Shown here: piece after piece, positions 59,795 to 64,000 of the stretch | Layout of the letters: the number at the start of each line of letters is the position of its first letter | How positions within the stretch are numbered: position 1 is the stretch's first letter | Assembly: GCA_963822435.1 (NCBI GenBank) | Contig: CAWGHN010000001.1 | Span: 186,001-250,000, forward strand | DNA length: 64,000 bases | Source of the DNA: JAUYQR01 sp963822435 | GTDB taxonomy: Bacteria; Pseudomonadota; Alphaproteobacteria; Rhodobacterales; Rhodobacteraceae | Direction of reading: 5' to 3' | Position numbers and translations under genes: made by a program | The notes under the pieces: model-generated | The model's input: only the letters and a program-made list of their open reading frames with translations | Told to the model about the DNA's origin: nothing | Database searches by the model: none

Positions 59795-60114
59795 AGGTTT
59801 CAGCTTTCATGGAAGGTGTCAGAAGTCAGTCATGGTCAGGGGTGTCAGACCCCAGAGCCATGCCGTTGATCTGACGGTTCCAACGGGTGCGGTCGATCCG
59901 CAGCCGGCTTATGCGCCGCAGCCTAAGCAGGCGCTGACAGCGGAAAACGGCGCATCACCGCCCGGTCAGGCGGGGCGCGCCCCCACCCGTGACCACCGCC
60001 TTTCCCCGCGCTTGGCCTTGCCAAAGTGCGGGGTCGCGCGCCCACCCCCCCTGCCGCCCCTTGCACGGGACCGGCCCAGGGGCGATATGTCGCAAAACGG
60101 GAACGGATTTTCGT
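59795..60114. other. 320-base divergent intergenic region
   Basis: No supported gene is seen. It should hold the promoters of the PepSY-cytochrome operon and of the AI-2E-family permease. A GGGGTGTCAGACCCC hairpin lies at 59839-59853. Confidence 0.5.
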
Positions 60115-61245
60115 ATGGCCCTGCCACTGACCGCACAAGCGAAATACTGGGGCATTGCCGCAGTGGTGTTTCTGCTGCTCTTGTGGTTTCTGGGCGACGT
60201 GCTGCTGCCGTTTCTGGTCGGCGGCGCCATCGCCTATTTCCTCGATCCCGTTGCCGACCGGCTGGAGCGCGCAGGGCTGAGCCGCGTTTCGGCGACCACG
60301 GTGATTTCGCTGGTGGCGCTTTTGGCGGTGGTGCTGCTGGTGCTGGCGGTGATCCCGACGTTGTTCAACCAGTTGACCGCGCTGGTGAACTCGGCCCCCG
60401 ATATCGCCAAACGCCTGCAGGGCTTTCTGGTCGAACGGTTCCCCGACCTGACCGACAACACCTCGACCATCCGTCAGACGCTGGCCGAGATTGCCGCCGC
60501 CATTCAGGCGCGCGGGGCCGAATTGGCCAATGGCGTGCTGACATCGGCGCTTGGCGTGATTTCGGCGGTGGTGTTCATCGTGGTTGTGCCGGTGGTGGCG
60601 TTCTACCTGCTGCTGGACTGGGACATGATGGTGGCGCGGATCGACGGGATGCTGCCTTTGGACCACGCCCCCACGATCCGTCGCCTTGCCGGCGAGATCG
60701 ACGCGGTGCTGGCCGGCTTTGTGCGCGGGCAGATCTCGGTCTGCCTGCTTCTGGGCACCTTTTATTCCATTGCGTTGATGTTTGCCGGCCTGCAATTCGG
60801 CCTTGTCGTCGGCGCAATCGCCGGGGCGATCACCTTCATTCCCTATGTCGGCTCGATCATCGGCGGCACGCTGGCCGTCGGGTTGGCGCTGTTTCAGTTC
60901 TGGGGCGACTGGGTGTCGATCGGGATCGTCGCCGCGATCTTTGCCGCCGGGCAGTTCATCGAAGGCAACATCCTGACGCCGAAACTGGTGGGCAAATCGG
61001 TTGGCCTGCATCCGGTGTGGCTGTTGTTCGCGCTGTCGGCCTTCGGGTCGGTGTTCGGCTTTGTCGGCATGCTGATCGCGGTGCCGGTGGCGGCCAGCAT
61101 CGGGGTGCTGACCCGCTTTGGCATCAGCCAGTATCAGTCGAGCCTGCTGTACAAAGGCACGACCGCGCGGCTTGATCCGCCTGCCTCGCCACCGCCGCCG
61201 CCGCTGCGCAAGACGCGCCGGCCGCCCCCCGGGGACGCCGCGTGA
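60115..61245 (+). CDS. AI-2E family transporter (PerM-like permease)
   Basis: The 376-residue protein has the AI-2E/PerM pattern: N-terminal helices (AKYWGIAAVVFLLLLWFLGD), FLVGGAIAYFLDPVADRLER, an amphipathic middle and a C-terminal IEGNILTPKLVGKSVGLHPV segment. About eight hydrophobic helices are present and the tail is Pro/Arg-rich. The substrate is not known; the name does not prove AI-2 transport. ATG 60115 is chosen by family start. Its stop overlaps the next gene (GTGA). Confidence 0.85.
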   Translation: MALPLTAQAKYWGIAAVVFLLLLWFLGDVLLPFLVGGAIAYFLDPVADRLERAGLSRVSATTVISLVALLAVVLLVLAVIPTLFNQLTALVNSAPDIAKRLQGFLVERFPDLTDNTSTIRQTLAEIAAAIQARGAELANGVLTSALGVISAVVFIVVVPVVAFYLLLDWDMMVARIDGMLPLDHAPTIRRLAGEIDAVLAGFVRGQISVCLLLGTFYSIALMFAGLQFGLVVGAIAGAITFIPYVGSIIGGTLAVGLALFQFWGDWVSIGIVAAIFAAGQFIEGNILTPKLVGKSVGLHPVWLLFALSAFGSVFGFVGMLIAVPVAASIGVLTRFGISQYQSSLLYKGTTARLDPPASPPPPPLRKTRRPPPGDAA

Positions 61246-61898
61246 CGGGCCAGTTGACCTTCGATCTGGGCGGCACCGAGGCACTGACGCGCGACGATTT
61301 CTTCGTGTCGCCCGCCAATGCGCTGGCCTTGCAGACAGTCGAGGGCTGGAAGGATTGGCCGGGGCGCAAGCTGCTGCTGATCGGGCCGGAGGGGTCTGGC
61401 AAGACGCATCTGGCGCAAATCTGGGCCACGCTGGCGGGCGCGACGGTGATCAACGGGGCAAACCTTGCATCGGCCGACCTTGGCGCGCTGGCGGGTGCGC
61501 GGGTGGTGGTGGAGGATGCCGACCACATCGGTGCGGCGGAGGCGGCGCTGTTCCACCTGCACAACCTGGTCACCGAAAGTGGCGCGCTTTTGTTGACCGC
61601 CGCCACTCCGCCGCGCGACTGGGGGCTGGGCCTCGCCGATCTTGCCAGCCGCTTGCAGGCGGCGCCGATTGCCCGGCTGGAGGCGCCTGACGACGCGCTG
61701 CTGGCCGCCGTGCTGGTCAAGTTGTTTGCCGACCGCCAGATCGCCGTGCCAACGAACCTGATCCCCTATCTTGTCAGCCACATGCCCCGGTCGATCGGCG
61801 CCGCGCGCGGCCTGGTCGCAGCACTTGACGCCCGCGCGCTGGCGCTGGGACGCCCCGTGACGCGCACGCTGGCCGCCGAGATGTTGGGCGAGCAATAG
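61242..61898 (+). CDS. DnaA-like regulator, Hda/HdaA family
   Basis: The 218-residue protein has a P-loop GPEGSGKTHLAQIWA (Walker A), VVVEDADHIG (Walker B-like) and a C-terminal AAA+ lid (ARGLVAALDARALALGR), and begins MTGQLTFDLGG, where QLTFDL is the clamp-binding peptide typical of Hda proteins. It should promote ATP hydrolysis by DnaA at the sliding clamp to limit re-initiation. It starts with GTG overlapping the permease stop. ppk1 follows after 109 bases. Confidence 0.85.
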   Translation: MTGQLTFDLGGTEALTRDDFFVSPANALALQTVEGWKDWPGRKLLLIGPEGSGKTHLAQIWATLAGATVINGANLASADLGALAGARVVVEDADHIGAAEAALFHLHNLVTESGALLLTAATPPRDWGLGLADLASRLQAAPIARLEAPDDALLAAVLVKLFADRQIAVPTNLIPYLVSHMPRSIGAARGLVAALDARALALGRPVTRTLAAEMLGEQ

Positions 61899-62007
61899 GC
61901 CCGTTCCCGACCCTGCGCAGCCTTCCCGGCGCCCGCACTGGACAGACCCCCGCGCCAGTGAAACAGTGTCACATAACCTTCATGATCCGCGCGGCATAAG
62001 CCTTTCC

Positions 62008-64000
62008 ATGACCCAAGCCGATTTCCTCCGCTCGCCCTTCCCTGCCCCCGTTGAATTGCCGTTCGCCGAAATCGCCGGACCGGGCCGGTTCTTCAACCGC
62101 GAGCTTAGCTGGCTGGCCTTCAACTGGCGTGTGCTGGAAGAAGCCGCGAACCCCGCCGTGCCGCTGCTGGAACGGCTGCGCTTCCTGTCGATCTCTGCCA
62201 CCAACCTGGACGAGTTCTACACCGTCCGCGTCGCAGGCCTGCGCGCGCTGGTCAGGAACGGCAACGCCACCCTGTCCGAAGATGGCCGCAGCCCCGCCGA
62301 ACAGCTTGGCCTGATCAACGCCGACGCCCGCCGCCTGATGCAGACGCAACAGGCCACCTACAACCGCCTGCGCCGCGAGATGGAGGGCGAAGGCATCGTC
62401 ATCGCCACCCGCTCCAAGCTGACCGCGCGCGATCTGAAACACCTCGAGACGCACTTTCTGACCAACGTGTTCCCGGTGCTGTCGCCCTTGGCCATCGACC
62501 CGGCGCATCCGTTCCCCTTCATCCCCAACACCGGCTTTTCGCTGGCGCTGGAACTGGAACGCACCGTCGATCACCGCACCCTCAAGGCGCTGTTGCCGAT
62601 CCCGCAGCAGATCGCCCGTTTTGTGCCCCTGCCCGGCAAACCCGGCGAACACCGCTTCCTGCCCTTGGAAGACCTGCTTTTGCTGCACCTCGAGATGCTG
62701 TTTCCCGGCTATTCCGATCAGGGTCACTGCATGTTCCGCGTGCTGCGCGACAGTGACCTCGAAGTGGAGGACGAGGCCGAAGATCTGGTGCGCGAGTTCG
62801 AGACCGCGCTGAAACGCCGCCGCCGGGGTGAGGTGATCCGCCTGAAGATGAGCGCGGGCGCGCCTGAAACCCTGCGCGCCCTGATCATGGAAGAACTGGC
62901 CGTCACCGAGGACGAGGTGGTGGAGGTGAAGGGCCTTCTGGGCGTGGCCGACCTCAAGGAACTGATCCTGTCCAGCCGCAAGGATCTGATGTGGCCGCCC
63001 TTCACCCCCCGCATCCCCGAACGGGTGCAGGATCACGAGGGCGACCTGTTCGCCGCGATCCGCCAAAAGGACATGCTGCTGCATCACCCGTATGAAACCT
63101 TCGACATGGTGATCCGGTTTCTGGAACAGGCCGCGCGTGATCCGGATGTGCTGGCGATCAAGCAGACGCTCTACCGCACCTCGTGGGACAGCCCCATCGT
63201 CGGCGCGCTGTGCGAGGCGGCCGAGGCGGGGAAATCCGTCACCGCGCTGGTCGAACTGAAAGCCCGCTTCGACGAGGCCGCCAACATCCGCCAATCCCGC
63301 CGTCTGGAACGCGCGGGCGCGCATGTCGTCTACGGGTTTGTCAACTACAAGACCCACGCCAAGATCAGCACGGTGGTGCGCCGCGAGGGCGATCATCTGG
63401 TGACCTACACCCACTACGGCACCGGCAACTATCACCCGATCACGGCGCGGATCTACACCGACCTGTCGTTCTTCACCTGCGACCCGGCGCTGGGCCGCGA
63501 TGCAACCAAGGTGTTCAACTACCTGTCGGGCTATGTGCAGCCTGAAGGCCTTGAAAACCTTGCGATTTCCCCGATCACCCTGAAACCCCGCCTGCTGCAG
63601 CTGATCGCCGCCGAGGCCGACCACGCCCGCGCCGGCAGGCCTGCCGAAATCTGGGCCAAGATCAACTCTCTGATCGAACCCGACGTGATCGACGCGCTTT
63701 ATGCCGCCAGTCAGGCCGGCGTGAAGATCAGCCTTGTGGTGCGCGGCATCTGCGGCGTGCGCCCCGGCGTGAAGGGTCTGAGCGAGAATATCCGCGTCAA
63801 ATCCATTGTCGGGCGGTTCCTCGAACACTCTCGCATCGTCTGCTTTGGCAACGGCGAGGGGCTGCCGTCGAAAAAGGCCCGCGTGTTCTTTTCCTCCGCC
63901 GACTGGATGGGCCGCAACCTGACCCGCCGCGTGGAAACGCTGGTCGAGGCGCTGAACATCACCGTCAAGACCCAGATCATGGGCCAGATCATGGCCGCGA
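62008..64000 (+). CDS. ppk1: polyphosphate kinase 1, 3'-truncated by the window edge
   Basis: The coding frame is open from ATG 62008 to the edge (664 codons), most of the usual 690-730 residues. It has the N-terminal FFNRELSWLAFNWRVLEEA, TNLDEFYTVRVAGLRA, the catalytic-histidine region FVNYKTHAKIST, THYGTGNYHPITARIYTDL, and VVRGICGVRPGVKGLSENIR. Ppk1 makes polyphosphate from ATP through a phosphohistidine. An exopolyphosphatase gene often follows but lies outside the window. Confidence 0.94.
   Translation, partial: MTQADFLRSPFPAPVELPFAEIAGPGRFFNRELSWLAFNWRVLEEAANPAVPLLERLRFLSISATNLDEFYTVRVAGLRALVRNGNATLSEDGRSPAEQLGLINADARRLMQTQQATYNRLRREMEGEGIVIATRSKLTARDLKHLETHFLTNVFPVLSPLAIDPAHPFPFIPNTGFSLALELERTVDHRTLKALLPIPQQIARFVPLPGKPGEHRFLPLEDLLLLHLEMLFPGYSDQGHCMFRVLRDSDLEVEDEAEDLVREFETALKRRRRGEVIRLKMSAGAPETLRALIMEELAVTEDEVVEVKGLLGVADLKELILSSRKDLMWPPFTPRIPERVQDHEGDLFAAIRQKDMLLHHPYETFDMVIRFLEQAARDPDVLAIKQTLYRTSWDSPIVGALCEAAEAGKSVTALVELKARFDEAANIRQSRRLERAGAHVVYGFVNYKTHAKISTVVRREGDHLVTYTHYGTGNYHPITARIYTDLSFFTCDPALGRDATKVFNYLSGYVQPEGLENLAISPITLKPRLLQLIAAEADHARAGRPAEIWAKINSLIEPDVIDALYAASQAGVKISLVVRGICGVRPGVKGLSENIRVKSIVGRFLEHSRIVCFGNGEGLPSKKARVFFSSADWMGRNLTRRVETLVEALNITVKTQIMGQIMAA

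Overview
The window is a GC-rich alphaproteobacterial chromosome segment, most likely from a Rhodobacteraceae member (Rhodobacter/Gemmobacter/Tabrizicola-like). The evidence is protein family content and gene order: a PhaZ-PhaC-phasin-PhaR block, a heterotetrameric sarcosine oxidase, ThyX, AcuI, a LolCE/LolD pair next to a proS of the short alphaproteobacterial type, dnaG-rpoD, nrdR-ribD, hom-glpX-recJ and a permease-Hda-like-ppk1 block. No phage, integrase, transposase or CRISPR array is visible, so this is mainly core chromosome with small accessory patches. The right edge cuts ppk1.

Layout. 0.2-5.1 kb: a gamma-glutamylpolyamine-type operon (glutamine synthetase-like, amidotransferase, second glutamine synthetase-like, FAD oxidoreductase). 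5.2-9.6 kb: dnaG and rpoD; rpoD carries two apparent +1 frameshifts, and a low-GC orphan gene behind it carries a third. 9.9-13.9 kb: nrdR, ribD, a VOC protein, thyX and a glycosyltransferase. 13.9-20 kb: a peptidoglycan-binding protein, DUF2177, an ArsC-like protein, a cold-shock protein, thrS and two alpha/beta hydrolases, one lacking its nucleophile serine. 20-24.5 kb: PHA metabolism with PhaR operators visible in the phasin promoter. 24.5-33.4 kb: a LysR regulator, then on the minus strand glutamate dehydrogenase, soxB-soxD-soxA-soxG and a DegT-type aminotransferase. 33.8-36.7 kb: a TadG/TadE/TadE trio. 37-42.3 kb: hom, glpX and recJ, interrupted between glpX and recJ by decayed LysR and cupin genes.

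42.4-48.7 kb: two identical tRNA-Glu genes flanking acuI and a lytic transglycosylase, then a YnjBCD-like ABC transporter. 48.7-50.3 kb: an H-NOX homologue that appears to have lost its heme ligand and YxSxR residues, next to an HNOBA-GGDEF diguanylate cyclase. 50.4-55.8 kb: a DUF4153 membrane protein, a decayed GNAT gene, a cytochrome c lipoprotein, LolD/LolC and a ThuA-like protein. 56-64 kb: a medium-chain dehydrogenase, proS, a membrane-anchored LuxR-type protein overlapping a b561-type cytochrome with a PepSY protein upstream, an AI-2E-family permease, an Hda-like protein and ppk1.

The most interesting items are the degenerate H-NOX/diguanylate cyclase pair, an intrinsic-terminator-like hairpin inside the first codons of the FAD oxidoreductase gene, the serine-less hydrolase, and the membrane LuxR/cytochrome b561/PepSY cluster. 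The rpoD frameshifts matter for data quality: rpoD is essential, so they more likely report sequence errors than biology. All assignments rest on reading translated sequence and remembered family motifs; no database search was run.
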